The position numbers were made by a program, and so were the translations under genes. Below are positions 1 through 10,003 of a stretch of DNA of 64,000 nucleotides, piece by piece (position 1 is the stretch's first letter; each line of letters begins with the position of its first letter). Below the pieces are notes generated by a model that saw nothing but the letters and a program-made list of their open reading frames with translations, did no database searches and was not told the DNA's origin. Origin of the DNA: Vibrio sp. SNU_ST1 (GTDB lineage Bacteria; Pseudomonadota; Gammaproteobacteria; Enterobacterales; Vibrionaceae); contig NZ_CP130748.1 in NCBI RefSeq assembly GCF_030563405.1, positions 744,001 to 808,000 on the forward strand, written 5' to 3'.

Positions 1-2
1 TC

Positions 3-410
3 TTCGCAATTGTGTTCTTCTTATTGCTAACGATTGCTGCACTTACTTCATCGATTTCCATGTTGGAAGCCCCTGTCGCTCTTGTTAGTGAGCGTTTCAA
101 GACCAGACGAACGCCAACAAGTTGGGTAATTGGTGGTGCTATCGCATTGTTCAGTGTGGTGATTGTTTACAACTTTGCTGCGATGTTTGGAATGGTAGCG
201 ATGATTGCGACTCAGTACCTTCAACCAGTCGCTGCACTGATGTTCTGTGTGTTTGGTGGTTGGGTATGGAGCCGTGCTTCAAAAGTGAAAGAGCTTGAGC
301 AAGGTTGTCCTGATTTCCAATTGGGTTGGTTTGGTAAGGTTTGGCCAATATATGTGAAGTTTGTGTGCCCAATTTTGGTCGCAACGGTTATCTGGGCATC
401 TTTCGGTTAA
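3..410 (+). CDS. Sodium-dependent transporter (NSS/SNF family), C-terminal part
   Basis: This is the last ~135 codons of a gene that begins upstream of the window; the frame is open from base 3. The protein is strongly hydrophobic, with about three membrane segments, and carries the SSISMLEAPVAL stretch followed by a basic loop. That pattern is typical of TM8-TM9 of bacterial neurotransmitter:sodium symporters such as LeuT, MhsT and TnaT. The family takes up amino acids with Na+ across the inner membrane; the substrate cannot be told from this fragment. It ends at TAA 408-410 and is followed by a plus-strand terminator. The family call is good; the start is unseen. Confidence 0.8.
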   Translation, partial: FAIVFFLLLTIAALTSSISMLEAPVALVSERFKTRRTPTSWVIGGAIALFSVVIVYNFAAMFGMVAMIATQYLQPVAALMFCVFGGWVWSRASKVKELEQGCPDFQLGWFGKVWPIYVKFVCPILVATVIWASFG

Positions 411-487
411 CGCTGATCCCTATCTGGAGTCTCTGAAACCTAAACACTCTGAACCTAAACCAAACCCTCAGAACTTGAAATGTTAAG

Positions 488-525
488 CACAAAGCCACTC
501 ATAAGGAGTGGCTTTGTTGTTTTTA
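488..525 (+). terminator. Rho-independent terminator of the NSS transporter gene
   Basis: The arms aaagccactc and gagtggcttt form a 10-bp stem around a short ataag loop. A T-rich run (tgttgttttta) follows on the plus strand. Confidence 0.8.
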
Positions 526-573
526 TATAAAGCTTAGTGGCACGGAATATATAGCTTTAGCGGCACGAACAAG

Positions 574-611
574 ATAGAAAAAAGGCGCTGAACATAATAT
601 TCAGCGCCTTT
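574..611 (-). terminator. Rho-independent terminator of lipA
   Basis: The arms aaaggcgctga and tcagcgccttt form an 11-bp stem. Read on the minus strand it ends in TTTTTTCT, just past the lipA stop. Confidence 0.85.
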
Positions 612-635
612 GTATTGTTCGTTAAGCGATCGTGA

Positions 636-1601
636 TTACTTAATTTCCATGCCTTGAGCTTGCAAGTCTGCATGGTAAGAAGAACGTACAAATGGGCCAC
701 AAGCTGCGTGAGTGAAGCCTAGCTCTAGAGCAATCTCTTTCAGCTCATCAAACTCAGAAGGCGGCACGTAACGTTCAACTGGCAAGTGGTGACGGCTTGG
801 TGCTAGGTATTGGCCTAGAGTCAGCATTGTTACGCCATGTTCTCGAAGATCTTTCAATACTTGAACGATCTCTTCTTTTGTCTCACCAAGGCCCATCATC
901 ACACCCGATTTGGTTGGGATGCTTGGATGCTGCTCTTTGAATTTTCTTAACAGATCAAGAGACCATTTGTAGTTCGCACCTGGACGCGCTTTACGGTATA
1001 GGCGCGGTGCTGTCTCTAGGTTGTGGTTGAATACATCTGGTGGGTTGTCTTTCATTAGTTCAAGCGCAACGTCCATACGACCACGGAAGTCTGGAACCAG
1101 TGTTTCGATACGAATGTTTGGGTTTTGCTCGCGAATTTCACGGTTACAATCAGCAAAGTGTTGAGCACCGCCATCACGTAAGTCATCACGGTCCACTGAA
1201 GTGATTACAACGTACTTCAGTTTCATGTCTTTAATCGTCTTAGCCAGTTTCTTCGGCTCTTCGGCTTCTGGAGCATTCGGTCGACCATGGGCAACATCAC
1301 AGAACGGGCAGCGACGAGTACAGATAGCGCCAAGAATCATAAACGTTGCCGTGCCGTGGTTAAAACACTCAGCTAGGTTAGGGCAAGACGCTTCTTCACA
1401 AACTGAGTGCAGGTTGTTTTTGCGCATTGCAGATTTGATTTCTTGAATACGATGGCTGTCTGAAGGAAGTTTAATCTTCATCCATGCAGGCTTACGTAAA
1501 ACTTCTTTCTGTTCAGCAGGCATATTCTTTACGGGAATTAATGCCATTTTGTCAGCGTCACGATATTTAACGCCTTTTTCCATTTGGATTGGTTTGCTCA
1601 T
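636..1601 (-). CDS. lipA: Lipoyl synthase
   Basis: This radical-SAM enzyme inserts two sulfur atoms into protein-bound octanoyl groups to make lipoyl cofactors of pyruvate and 2-oxoglutarate dehydrogenases and the glycine cleavage system. The 321-residue length matches E. coli LipA. Both iron-sulfur signatures are visible: C68, C73 and C79 (CxxxxCxxxxxC, auxiliary cluster) and C94, C98 and C101 ([11 protein letters not shown] cluster). The C-terminal RSSYHA serine motif is present. It lies 4 bp downstream of lipB, which makes its substrate, so the two are clearly co-transcribed. Function is certain by family. Confidence 0.98.
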   Translation of the reverse strand: MSKPIQMEKGVKYRDADKMALIPVKNMPAEQKEVLRKPAWMKIKLPSDSHRIQEIKSAMRKNNLHSVCEEASCPNLAECFNHGTATFMILGAICTRRCPFCDVAHGRPNAPEAEEPKKLAKTIKDMKLKYVVITSVDRDDLRDGGAQHFADCNREIREQNPNIRIETLVPDFRGRMDVALELMKDNPPDVFNHNLETAPRLYRKARPGANYKWSLDLLRKFKEQHPSIPTKSGVMMGLGETKEEIVQVLKDLREHGVTMLTLGQYLAPSRHHLPVERYVPPSEFDELKEIALELGFTHAACGPFVRSSYHADLQAQGMEIK

Positions 1602-1605
1602 GATT

Positions 1606-2265
1606 TTATGCTTCTGCTGTAATGTTACTGGTGGCTTGAATGTCTACTTGGTCATAGCCTAGTAGTTCTACGAGCTCTTGTATTAACTGTTGCTCAACGT
1701 TTTCTAGTTCACTTGGACCGCCGAGTTGGCTTACCTGTGCCATTTCCATCCCTTGGTAACCACATGGGTTAATACGTTGGAATGGAGACAAGTCCATATC
1801 GACGTTGAGTGCTAGCCCGTGGAACGAGCAGCCGCGTCGAATTCGTAATCCGAGTGAACAGATTTTCTTGCCATCGACATAAACACCAGGAGCGTCAGGT
1901 CGGGCAGTTGAATCTATATTGTAAGCTTTCAGAGTATTGATTACGAGGTTCTCAATATGAGTAACCAAATCACGCACTCCGAATTTCTTGCGGCGGATGT
2001 TAATCAGAAAGTAAGCAACTAATTGGCCTGGGCCGTGATACGTTACTTGGCCACCGCGATCGCTTTGTATCACAGGGATATCACCGGCATTTAATACATG
2101 CTCAGCTTTACCTGCTTGTCCTTGAGTGAAGACAGGGTTGTGTTCAACCAACCAAATTTGGTCTACGTCTTCATCCGTGCGTTCGTCTGTGAACTTATGC
2201 ATGGCTTTCCATACAGGTTCGTAATCCTGACGACCTAATTTTTTTACGATTAGCTTATTTTGCAA
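1606..2265 (-). CDS. lipB: Octanoyl-(acyl carrier protein):protein octanoyltransferase
   Basis: It moves octanoate from ACP to the lipoyl domains of dehydrogenase complexes, the step before LipA. The 219 residues contain the conserved [16 protein letters not shown] segment (about 70-85), the catalytic lysine at K134 (GKKICSLG) and the acyl-accepting cysteine C168 in NPCGY. These positions correspond to K135 and C169 that I recall for the E. coli enzyme. It is the first gene of lipB-lipA. A TATAAT-like element lies about 35 bp upstream of the start, so a promoter sits between ybeD and lipB. No anomalies are seen. Confidence 0.97.
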   Translation of the reverse strand: MQNKLIVKKLGRQDYEPVWKAMHKFTDERTDEDVDQIWLVEHNPVFTQGQAGKAEHVLNAGDIPVIQSDRGGQVTYHGPGQLVAYFLINIRRKKFGVRDLVTHIENLVINTLKAYNIDSTARPDAPGVYVDGKKICSLGLRIRRGCSFHGLALNVDMDLSPFQRINPCGYQGMEMAQVSQLGGPSELENVEQQLIQELVELLGYDQVDIQATSNITAEA

Positions 2266-2300
2266 AGCGGCACTTCCTCAAGGATTAATAAAGTGAGCGC

Positions 2301-2330
2301 ATTATAAACGCGAAACAGGTTTCTAACTAC
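2301..2330 (-). promoter_or_regulatory. Candidate promoter of lipB-lipA
   Basis: A perfect TATAAT (minus strand, 2306-2301) lies 35-41 bp before the lipB start. The -35 region 16-17 bp upstream is poor (TAGTTA or AGTTAG), so it may need an activator or be weak. Confidence 0.4.
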
Positions 2331-2411
2331 AGACGGACAGCAAGGTTTTTCAACTTTCTTTGTATTTATTGAAAATTAAGTTGAATGCTTTGGAAGGAAA
2401 GCGAGGGTTTT

Positions 2412-2448
2412 AAACAAAAACAGCGGCAATAAGCCGCTGTTTTTCATT
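2412..2448 (-). terminator. Terminator downstream of ybeD
   Basis: The arms aaaaacagcggc and gccgctgttttt form a 12-bp stem around aataa. It has T-runs on both strands and would end ybeD transcription on the minus strand. Confidence 0.8.
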
Positions 2449-2460
2449 CGTAATCGAAAG

Positions 2461-2736
2461 TTACAGAACCATACGAACGATTTCGATTTCGCCCAGTTCT
2501 TTATATAACGTTTCTACTTGCTCAATTGAAGTCGCAGTAATATTAATAGAAACAGAGTGGTAGTTACCTTTCGCACTCGGTTTTAGAGTTGGGCTGTAGT
2601 CACCAGGAGCATGACGCTGGATCACTTCTAGCACTAGTTCAGTAAGTTCTGGCTTAGCGTAGCCCATAACTTTGTAAGTGAATGAACAAGGGAACTCTAA
2701 GAGGTCTTTTAGTTTTGCATCAGAATTGATGTTCAT
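2461..2736 (-). CDS. ybeD: YbeD family (DUF493) regulatory-type protein
   Basis: A small conserved protein of 91 residues with an ACT-like ferredoxin fold. In enterobacteria it sits between dacA and lipB, as here. The frame is open upstream to 2871, but the ATG at 2736 is preferred: it has a GGAG site at proper spacing and gives the [18 protein letters not shown]-terminus seen across the family. Its role is not settled; an allosteric or lipoate-related regulatory function has been suggested from its fold and neighbourhood. The family call is solid. Confidence 0.92.
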   Translation of the reverse strand: MNINSDAKLKDLLEFPCSFTYKVMGYAKPELTELVLEVIQRHAPGDYSPTLKPSAKGNYHSVSINITATSIEQVETLYKELGEIEIVRMVL

Positions 2737-2856
2737 GATTAGCTCCAAAAGGCTAGACTCTCGCAAATTGGCGAAATGTCGATAAAAAGCGTGTTCGGTC
2801 AACAGACACGAGTAATAAGGCGGAATATTACGTGTAAATATCACCGAACTCAAGAT

Positions 2857-2884
2857 CAACAAAAGCCGCACATGGCGGCTTTTG
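2857..2884 (-). terminator. Terminator between dacA and ybeD
   Basis: The arms aaaagccgc and gcggctttt form a 9-bp stem around acatg. It is T-rich on both sides and probably ends or attenuates dacA transcription before ybeD. Confidence 0.6.
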
Positions 2885-2971
2885 TTTCGCTAATGAGTAA
2901 ATTATGAACTTACTCATTGAGTTAGCTTTGTACTGAGCTTATGTATTGCTTAGAACAAACCTTTGACTCGT

Positions 2972-4153
2972 TTAGAATAAGCCTTTGAACAGCAGTACTA
3001 GGTAGTCCCATAGACGGCTAAATAGGCTGCCTTGCTCTACATTTTCAAGTGCAAGTAGTGGGTATTCAGCAACATCTTCACCGTCGACTTGGTAGAATAG
3101 TTTACCGACAACGTCACCTTTGCTGATTGGTGCTTCTAGCTCTTTTTCAAGTACGAAGCTCGCCTTCAGGTTCTTAGCTTGGCCACGAGGTAAAGTAACG
3201 AACGTATCTTCGTCTACACCTAGTGCAACCGTGTCCTTGCTACCCATCCAGATCTTTTCTTCTACGAAGGTTTCACCAGCGGTGTGTGGTGCTACTGTTT
3301 CGAAGAAGCGGAAACCGTAGCTAAGCAGTTTTTTACTTTCTGTTTTACGAGCGTTAGCATTTTTAGTGCCCATAACAACAGCAACTAGGCGCATTTTACC
3401 TTCGGTTGCTGAGCTTACTAGGCTATAACCTGCATTGCTTGTGTGGCCCGTTTTGATGCCATCAACGTTCATGCTCTTATCCCATAACAGACCATTACGG
3501 TTGTACTGGGTGATGCCGTTGTAAGTGAATTTCTTTTGTGAGTAGATACGGTACTCGTCTGGTACGTCGCGAATCAGCGCCTGACCAAGTAGCGCCATAT
3601 CGTAAGGTGTTGAGTACAGGTTAGGGTTGTCTAGACCGTGCACGTTAGCAAAGTGCGTGTCTTTCATTCCGATAGAGCTTGCCCATGCGTTCATTAGGTC
3701 AACAAATGCATCTTCAGAGCCGGCAATATGTTCTGCCATCGCAACACAAGCATCGTTACCTGACTGAATAATGATACCGCGGTTCAGCTCTTCAACCTTA
3801 ACGGTTGTGCCAACTTCAATGAACATCTTTGATGAATCAGGGAAGTTTTTAGCCCAAGCATTTTCACTGATAACAACATCATCATTTAGGTTGATGTTGC
3901 CACGTTCTAGCTCTTGGCCGACCACGTAGCTTGTCATCATCTTAGTTAAACTTGCTGGAGAAAGTTGAGTATTCATCTCTTTCTCTGCGAGTACTTTGCC
4001 TGAATGGTAATCCATCAGAACAAAACCCTTAGCAGCGATTTGAGGTGCATCAGGAACAATAATAGGAGCGGCGAATGACGATGTAGCTATCGTTGCAGAA
4101 AGTGCAACTGAAGTAGCAAAAATCGATTTAACAAGTTTATTAGATTTAATCAT
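2972..4153 (-). CDS. dacA: D-alanyl-D-alanine carboxypeptidase (PBP5/6 type)
   Basis: This periplasmic enzyme trims the terminal D-Ala from peptidoglycan pentapeptides, limiting cross-linking and setting cell shape. The 393-residue protein has a signal peptide (about 1-28, ending in FAAP). All three active-site motifs of class-C low-mass PBPs are present: S68-L-T-K71, S131-G-N133 and K234-T-G236. A C-terminal beta domain and an amphipathic membrane-anchoring helix at the end (LFSRLWDYLVLLFKGLF) complete the PBP5 layout. It belongs to the rodA-mrdA-rlpA shape locus upstream. Confidence 0.97.
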   Translation of the reverse strand: MIKSNKLVKSIFATSVALSATIATSSFAAPIIVPDAPQIAAKGFVLMDYHSGKVLAEKEMNTQLSPASLTKMMTSYVVGQELERGNINLNDDVVISENAWAKNFPDSSKMFIEVGTTVKVEELNRGIIIQSGNDACVAMAEHIAGSEDAFVDLMNAWASSIGMKDTHFANVHGLDNPNLYSTPYDMALLGQALIRDVPDEYRIYSQKKFTYNGITQYNRNGLLWDKSMNVDGIKTGHTSNAGYSLVSSATEGKMRLVAVVMGTKNANARKTESKKLLSYGFRFFETVAPHTAGETFVEEKIWMGSKDTVALGVDEDTFVTLPRGQAKNLKASFVLEKELEAPISKGDVVGKLFYQVDGEDVAEYPLLALENVEQGSLFSRLWDYLVLLFKGLF

Positions 4154-4246
4154 TTTGAATGCAATTATTAGGTGAACTATTCATATATTAACAGAATCAC
4201 TCTGTCACACCAGAGCGCTGATTACCAGAAGTAACTGTTAGATAAA

Positions 4247-5089
4247 TTAGCGAGTTAGCGTGTGTTTTTTTATATAAGCTGACGGGTAACCCATTAGCTT
4301 AACTTGTTCTAATTTTTCTTGAGTCAGAGCATAGTCATGAAATGGGCCAAGCATCAGGCGGTAGTTATCATCATTTGGCTGCAAGAACGTTGCTACAGCT
4401 AACTTTTCGCCTAGATCTTTGGCTAACTCCTCGGTTCTATCTTCATGTGGAGAAGTGGCTACTTGAATAATAAATTGAGGTAAAGCCGCCTTTTTATTTG
4501 CGTCGGTTGGCATAGCCACTGTGATGACTTCTATCTCAACATTTGCCGTGCCTGTTCTCAATACATCGAGTTTGTATGCCGCGGCATAACTAAGGTCAAT
4601 GATTCGCCCTTCATGAAATGGGCCTCGGTCATTGATGCGCACAATCGTCGTTTTGTCATTATCGGTATTCGTCACTTTTACATAGCTCGGAATCGGCAAT
4701 GTTTTGTGTGCCGCAGACATCGAATACATGTCGTAGATCTCGCCATTCGACGTTAAATGACCATGAAATTTTTTACCGTACCAAGAGGCCTTGCCTTTCT
4801 CGGTAAATCCTTCTGTCTGTTTTACAATTTGATAGTCTTTACCACGTAGGGTGTAGTCACTGTTACCACCTAAGCTATAAGGCTCATACTGAGGGTGGGC
4901 GTCCTCTAAATGCTCGACCGAGATCGGTGCATCCGGTGCAATATCTGAATCAATATCGTAGCGACCTGTTGGTTCAGTCGAAGAACAACCGTTAATAGCA
5001 ACGGCTAGACCCACAATAGATATTAGTTTTTTTATTGGTAACTCATTAACCAAAGATGTTTTTACAGGAAATACTTTAACAGACATCAA
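4247..5089 (-). CDS. rlpA: Septal-ring lytic transglycosylase, rare lipoprotein A
   Basis: An outer-membrane lipoprotein that binds denuded septal glycan through a SPOR domain and, in Pseudomonas, cleaves it. Of 280 residues, the N-terminal segment has a hydrophobic stretch and a lipobox (AINGC, cysteine at about 35). The double-psi beta-barrel RlpA domain follows (GKASWYGKKFHGHLTSNGE, then the RINDRGPFHEGRIIDLS core). The C-terminal ~75 residues form the SPOR domain (FIIQVATSPHEDR to AYIKKH). The start directly abuts the rodA stop, showing co-transcription with rodA and mrdA. Confidence 0.95.
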   Translation of the reverse strand: MMSVKVFPVKTSLVNELPIKKLISIVGLAVAINGCSSTEPTGRYDIDSDIAPDAPISVEHLEDAHPQYEPYSLGGNSDYTLRGKDYQIVKQTEGFTEKGKASWYGKKFHGHLTSNGEIYDMYSMSAAHKTLPIPSYVKVTNTDNDKTTIVRINDRGPFHEGRIIDLSYAAAYKLDVLRTGTANVEIEVITVAMPTDANKKAALPQFIIQVATSPHEDRTEELAKDLGEKLAVATFLQPNDDNYRLMLGPFHDYALTQEKLEQVKLMGYPSAYIKKHTLTR

Positions 5090-6211
5090 TTAGGTCGCCT
5101 TCGAGAATGCTTTTCTGTGTGTATGGATTGACATTAAAATACCGAAACCGGCCATAAGGGTGACCATAGAGGTACCACCATAGCTGACCAGAGGTAGAGG
5201 GACACCAACTACAGGTAGAATGCCACTTACCATACCAATGTTTACAAAAATATAGACGAAGAAACTCAGTACGATACTGCCGCCCATCATTCGACCAAAG
5301 GCAGTTTGAGCTTGGCTTGCAAGCACTAAGCCGCGGCCAATAATGAACAGGTAGATAGCGAGTAAAAACAAAATACCAATCATGCCCCATTCTTCGGCGA
5401 TGACTGCAAAAATAAAATCGGTATGGCGCTCTGGAATGAACTCTAGTTGAGATTGGGTACCTTGAAGCCACCCTTTTCCTGATATACCACCAGAGCCAAT
5501 TGCAATTTTACTTTGGATGATGTGGTAGCCCGCACCTAATGGATCTGATTCAGGATCAAAAAGGGTTCTGACACGAACCTTTTGATATTCACGCATTAAG
5601 AAGAACCATAAAATTGGAATAAACCCACCCAGTGCAATCGCGGCGCTGGCAATGATCTTCCAACTAATACCAGCCAGAAATATCACAAAGATACCTGATG
5701 CAGCGATGAGTATCGACGTGCCTAAATCTGGTTGTTTAGCGATAAGGATGGTAGGTACAAACACCATTACTAATGAAATAGCCAAGGTTTGGAAAGTCGG
5801 TGGGAGTGAGCGCTTACCAATAAATCGAGCCAACATCAAAGGTACTGCAAGCTTCAATAATTCCGAGGGTTGGAATCGAATAAAACCGAAGTTTAACCAG
5901 CGCTGAGCCCCCTTAGAGGCCTCACCAAAGAACAATACGCCTAATAGTAAGATGACACCGCCCGCAAACAGTAGTGGAGCCAAGGTCTCGTAAGTTCGAG
6001 GTGAAATTTGTGCTAAGAAGATCATCACACCTAAAGACAGCACCATACGCATCGCTTGGCGATCCATCATCGCAAGGCTTTGTCCACTTGCGCTGTACAT
6101 GATCAATAGGGCAAAGCCCATTAAAACCAGAATGCCAAGCAATAGCGGTAGGTCGATATGCAGCCGTTCAAATAGGGCTCTATTTCGTCCAGTTGAAGGA
6201 TCAAGTTTCAT
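5090..6211 (-). CDS. rodA: Rod-shape SEDS peptidoglycan polymerase RodA
   Basis: This glycosyltransferase of the SEDS family polymerises lipid II during side-wall growth and works with PBP2. The 373-residue protein is almost entirely membrane segments (about ten). It has the signature block [16 protein letters not shown], the ISWK loop, the KQPDLGTSI motif with its conserved Asp, and the C-terminal [14 protein letters not shown] stretch. Its ATG overlaps the mrdA stop by one base (TAATG), so translation is coupled to its partner PBP2. Confidence 0.97.
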   Translation of the reverse strand: MKLDPSTGRNRALFERLHIDLPLLLGILVLMGFALLIMYSASGQSLAMMDRQAMRMVLSLGVMIFLAQISPRTYETLAPLLFAGGVILLLGVLFFGEASKGAQRWLNFGFIRFQPSELLKLAVPLMLARFIGKRSLPPTFQTLAISLVMVFVPTILIAKQPDLGTSILIAASGIFVIFLAGISWKIIASAAIALGGFIPILWFFLMREYQKVRVRTLFDPESDPLGAGYHIIQSKIAIGSGGISGKGWLQGTQSQLEFIPERHTDFIFAVIAEEWGMIGILFLLAIYLFIIGRGLVLASQAQTAFGRMMGGSIVLSFFVYIFVNIGMVSGILPVVGVPLPLVSYGGTSMVTLMAGFGILMSIHTHRKAFSKAT

Positions 6212-8103
6212 TATTTTATTGGCTCACTTTCATAATCTTCTGCAAGAATAATATGGTCTAAAATTCTTCTTACAACTGGGCCACCATTTGATGAACCACC
6301 ACCGGCATTCTCCAAAACGATAGTTACGACCGCTTCAGGAGCTTCAAAAGGCGCATAACCGGTGAAGAGGGCATGATCGCGTAAATGTTCTGCGATTTCA
6401 TCTGCGTTATATTCTTCATCTTCTTTTAGACCGAATACTTGTGCAGTACCTGATTTACCAGCAGTTTGATAAGACATTTTTTGGAATGAGCGTCTTGCTG
6501 TGCCTTTCTTTCCGTGGTTTACCAATCTCATGCCTTCTTGCGCGATATCCCAGTATCTCTGCTTAACACCCGTTACCGGAGGGTACGTTTCGATTTCAGA
6601 TATCGTTTGTTCATCGAACGGTTGACCGTTCTCAATTGTCGCACGCAGTAAATGGGGAGCGGTTACCTCTCCTTCATTGACCAGTACTGAAGTCGCTTTT
6701 GCTATCTGCATTGGTGTTGCTGTCCAGTAACCCTGGCCAATACCGACAGGGATGGTGTCACCTTGATACCAAGGTACACGGTGTCTGGCCATTTTCCATT
6801 CGCGAGTGGGCATATTCGCTTTGCTTTCTTCGTAAATGTCGATGCCAGTGTAATCACCAAAACCGAATAACATCATCCATTTTGATAAGCGATCGATGCC
6901 TAAATCAAATGAAATTTGGTAGAAGAAGGTATCAACCGATTCTTCAATGGCTTTCTCTATGTCAACGACACCGTGTCCCCAGCGTAACCAGTCACGAAAT
7001 GGTTTCGTTTTCGAATTGGGTATCTTCCAGTAACCAGGGTCGTTACGCGTAGTGTTCGGAGTAATTACGCCTTCTTGTAGAGCTGCGACTGCAATGAAGG
7101 GTTTGATCGTCGATGCTGGCGGATAAATCCCTAGCGTTGCGCGGTTAACTAAAGGTCGGTCTTTGTCTTGAAGCAGGGCATTATAACCTTTCGAGGAAAT
7201 ACCATGCACAAAGGCATTTGGGTCGTAGCTTGGGCTGGAAACCATGGCTAACACGCCATTGTCTTTCGGGTCGAGAACCACGGCTGAACCACGGCGGCCA
7301 TCAAGTAACTTATGAACGTATAGCTGCAGTTTGATATCCAAGTTGAGCACGATATCTTTGCCTGGAGCCGAAGGCACAAATTTAAGAGTACGGATCACTC
7401 GTCCACGGCTGTTTACTTCGACTTCTTGATAGCCAGCGGTGCCGTGTAGCATGTCTTCGTAATAGCGCTCAATGCCGAGTTTACCGATATCGCGGGTAGC
7501 TTGGTAATTGGCGTCTTTTTCTTCTCGTACTAAGCGTTGCATATCGCGGTCGTTGATGCGCGATACGTAGCCAATCACGTGAGTTAACACATCACCATAA
7601 GGGTAGAAACGTTTTAGCGTACCTGTCACTTCAACGCCTGGGAACTTATGTTGATTTACAGAAAAGACCGCCACTTGTTCTTCTGTGAGCTGATTAAGAA
7701 TAGGTACTGATTTGAAGCGACGTGAATTACGACGATCACGATTAAAACGTTCGATACGCTCCGGTGGTATGTCGATTAACGCTTGTAAACGAACAAGCGT
7801 ATCTTCCATGTTTTTGACTTTTTCTGGGGTGATCTCCAGATTAAAAACGGGCCGGTTTTCTGCAAGAAGTACACCGTTGCGGTCGTAAATTAAACCACGG
7901 TTGGGTGCGATTGGAACAACCTTGATGCGGTTGTCGTTGGAGCGGGTTTTATAGTCCTGATATTGATTAACTTGGATGTTGTAAAGGTTCACAACCAGTA
8001 AGCTCATCATCACTATAATCCCTGCAAACGCAACAAAAGCACGACTAGTAAATAGTCGTGCTTCTGCTTTGTAATCACGAATTTGGCTACGTTTACGTAA
8101 CAT
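6211..8103 (-). CDS. mrdA: Penicillin-binding protein 2 (elongation transpeptidase)
   Basis: The class-B PBP that cross-links new peptidoglycan in the elongasome together with RodA. Its 630 residues comprise a cytoplasmic tail, one membrane anchor (about 22-43), a pedestal dimerisation domain, and a transpeptidase domain. The catalytic S331-T-I-K334, the SVD motif and KSGT near 550 are all present. The family is widely called MrdA or PbpA. It follows rlmH by 6 bp, and its stop overlaps the rodA start. Confidence 0.97.
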   Translation of the reverse strand: MLRKRSQIRDYKAEARLFTSRAFVAFAGIIVMMSLLVVNLYNIQVNQYQDYKTRSNDNRIKVVPIAPNRGLIYDRNGVLLAENRPVFNLEITPEKVKNMEDTLVRLQALIDIPPERIERFNRDRRNSRRFKSVPILNQLTEEQVAVFSVNQHKFPGVEVTGTLKRFYPYGDVLTHVIGYVSRINDRDMQRLVREEKDANYQATRDIGKLGIERYYEDMLHGTAGYQEVEVNSRGRVIRTLKFVPSAPGKDIVLNLDIKLQLYVHKLLDGRRGSAVVLDPKDNGVLAMVSSPSYDPNAFVHGISSKGYNALLQDKDRPLVNRATLGIYPPASTIKPFIAVAALQEGVITPNTTRNDPGYWKIPNSKTKPFRDWLRWGHGVVDIEKAIEESVDTFFYQISFDLGIDRLSKWMMLFGFGDYTGIDIYEESKANMPTREWKMARHRVPWYQGDTIPVGIGQGYWTATPMQIAKATSVLVNEGEVTAPHLLRATIENGQPFDEQTISEIETYPPVTGVKQRYWDIAQEGMRLVNHGKKGTARRSFQKMSYQTAGKSGTAQVFGLKEDEEYNADEIAEHLRDHALFTGYAPFEAPEAVVTIVLENAGGGSSNGGPVVRRILDHIILAEDYESEPIK

Positions 8104-8109
8104 TAACGC

Positions 8110-8580
8110 TTATTCTCGATGATAAGGGTGGTTAGCAGTGACGCTCCAAGCTCGATACAAGCTTTCAGCCATGATAACGCGTACTAATGGGTGAGGGAGC
8201 GTAAGTGCTGACAGAGACCAGCTTTGGTCTGCTGACGCTTTACATGCTGGTGCTAATCCTTCAGGCCCGCCAATAAGGATAGAAACGTCACGGCCATCCA
8301 GCTTCCAACTTTCCAATTGCTCTGCGAGTTGAGGCGTATCCCACTTTCTTCCCGGGATATCGAGTGTGACAATGCGGTTGCCTTTTGGAACTGCAGCTAA
8401 CATTGCTTCGCCTTCTTTTTGAAGAATACGTGCAATATCGGCATTTTTACCGCGTTTTCCCGCAGTGATCTCAATGAGTTCTAATGGCATATCATGAGGG
8501 AAGCGGCGTTTATATTCGTTAAAGCCTTCTTCAACCCACTTTGGCATTTTTGTACCAACTGCGATTAACTGGATCTTCAA
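8110..8580 (-). CDS. rlmH: 23S rRNA pseudouridine-1915 N3-methyltransferase
   Basis: This SPOUT-fold methyltransferase modifies pseudouridine 1915 in helix 69 of 23S rRNA on assembled 70S ribosomes. It has 156 residues, the family length. The N-terminus [16 protein letters not shown], the SAM-binding [13 protein letters not shown] stretch ([12 protein letters not shown]) and the C-terminal [15 protein letters not shown] are all diagnostic. It lies 3 bp after rsfS, a pairing conserved in proteobacteria. Confidence 0.98.
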   Translation of the reverse strand: MKIQLIAVGTKMPKWVEEGFNEYKRRFPHDMPLELIEITAGKRGKNADIARILQKEGEAMLAAVPKGNRIVTLDIPGRKWDTPQLAEQLESWKLDGRDVSILIGGPEGLAPACKASADQSWSLSALTLPHPLVRVIMAESLYRAWSVTANHPYHRE

Positions 8581-8583
8581 AGC

Positions 8584-8901
8584 TTAGCCCCAAAGTTTTT
8601 CTAGTTGGTACAGTTCACGATGCTCTTCTTGCATAACGTGAAGCATGCTTGTGCCCATATCTAGAACAACCCATTCACCTTCTTGTTGGCCGTCCATACC
8701 AAGGGGATTCATACCGGCCTTGCGCACTTCATCAGCAACATGCTGTGCAATAGAGGCAACATGGCGCTTAGAGGTACCAGTACAAACAATCATGTAGTCA
8801 GTAACACTTGATTTGCCTTCTACATCGATAGTCACAATCGATTCTGCTTTCATGTCGTCGGCTTTGTCTGCAAGAAAATCTTTTAGTTCTTCACGTAACA
8901 C
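8584..8901 (-). CDS. rsfS: Ribosome silencing factor RsfS
   Basis: This protein binds uL14 on the large subunit and blocks 30S joining, lowering translation under nutrient limitation. Its 105 residues equal the E. coli protein in length. It has the DUF143/nucleotidyltransferase-like fold with motifs YMIVCTGTSKRHVASIA and WVVLDMGTSMLHVM. It heads the rsfS-rlmH-mrdA-rodA-rlpA series, lying 64 bp downstream of holA. Confidence 0.97.
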   Translation of the reverse strand: MLREELKDFLADKADDMKAESIVTIDVEGKSSVTDYMIVCTGTSKRHVASIAQHVADEVRKAGMNPLGMDGQQEGEWVVLDMGTSMLHVMQEEHRELYQLEKLWG

Positions 8902-8965
8902 GGGGTGTTCCTTTAATCTGAGTTTAGCTTTTTAGGGTCTGTTGACCCTAGAATATACCACGCTT

Positions 8966-9991
8966 TTATGCGTGAAATGGGATTGAAGCTGAAGGGATAC
9001 AAAACTCTACACTTAACTGATGAATTAGTGGCCAAGGCGACTGTTCATATTGCGTTTTTGTCATCAATTCTACTTGAGTGAGTAGCGCAAACAGGGAGTG
9101 TAATTGAGATATCGAAACTCTTGTTAGCGCGGCGTTATAAAGAGGTTTTTTGGATTGCCAGATACGGTGCTTTTCAAATACCTGCGCGATTGGCATCTGC
9201 TTCATTTGTTGCTGCATTTGTAATAGTAGAGCAAGCTCACGTTGTATGCTGCGCAATAAGATAACGGGTTCGACACCTTCGGCTTCTAACTGACGCAGGA
9301 TTCGCTGTGCACGGTTGCCTTTGCCCGCTAATAACGCATCACTCCAATGGAAGGGAGTAAAATGGTTGTGTCGACTCAGCGATTCTTCTAAGCGTACTAA
9401 TGTGAGCTTTCCATCTGGGTATTGAAGAGCCAGTTTTTCTAGGCTTTGGGTGAGTGCAAATAGATTACCCTCATGCCATTGCGCCAACATTTGTATCGCT
9501 TCAGGATCCGGTGACAAGCCGATTTTACGACAGCGTGTTTGGACAAACTGAGGTAATCGGCTAACGTCTGGAGTTAAACAGCTGACCCAATGTCCTTGAT
9601 TAGAGAGCGCTTTAAACCACTTAGCGCTCTCTTGAGCCTTAGTGAGCTTGGTGCCCACCAAGATCAACAAGATATCGCTATGGATATGCTCTGAAATTGC
9701 GATCAGCTCTTTTGCTATTGCGGCATTGACCCCGGACTCTGGTAATTCAAGCTCGATGAGCTGACGACTAGAGAATAGGCTCAATGCTTGAGTGCAGTCG
9801 TAGACTTGATTCCAGTCCAGACTGCTATCAATAGCAAAGCGGTGGCGTTCTTCGAAGCCTTGCTCTTTGGCTGTCTTTTGAATCGCTTCTCGGCTTTCCT
9901 GCAGCAGTAAAGGTTCGTTACCAAAAATTAGGTAAACGTTGCTTAACTGCTTAGCAAGTTGCTCAGATAAACGATCAGCAAAAATACGCAT
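8966..9991 (-). CDS. holA: DNA polymerase III subunit delta
   Basis: The clamp-loader wrench subunit that opens the beta sliding clamp. The 341 residues match the family (E. coli 343). The N-terminus MRIFADRLSEQLAKQLSNVYLIFGNEPLL is characteristic of delta, followed by an AAA-like domain and a helical collar domain (FTPFHWSDALLAGKGNRAQRILRQLEAEG). It sits 12 bp after lptE, an arrangement conserved in gammaproteobacteria. Confidence 0.97.
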   Translation of the reverse strand: MRIFADRLSEQLAKQLSNVYLIFGNEPLLLQESREAIQKTAKEQGFEERHRFAIDSSLDWNQVYDCTQALSLFSSRQLIELELPESGVNAAIAKELIAISEHIHSDILLILVGTKLTKAQESAKWFKALSNQGHWVSCLTPDVSRLPQFVQTRCRKIGLSPDPEAIQMLAQWHEGNLFALTQSLEKLALQYPDGKLTLVRLEESLSRHNHFTPFHWSDALLAGKGNRAQRILRQLEAEGVEPVILLRSIQRELALLLQMQQQMKQMPIAQVFEKHRIWQSKKPLYNAALTRVSISQLHSLFALLTQVELMTKTQYEQSPWPLIHQLSVEFCIPSASIPFHA

Positions 9992-10003
9992 TAAATAAAC
10001 CTA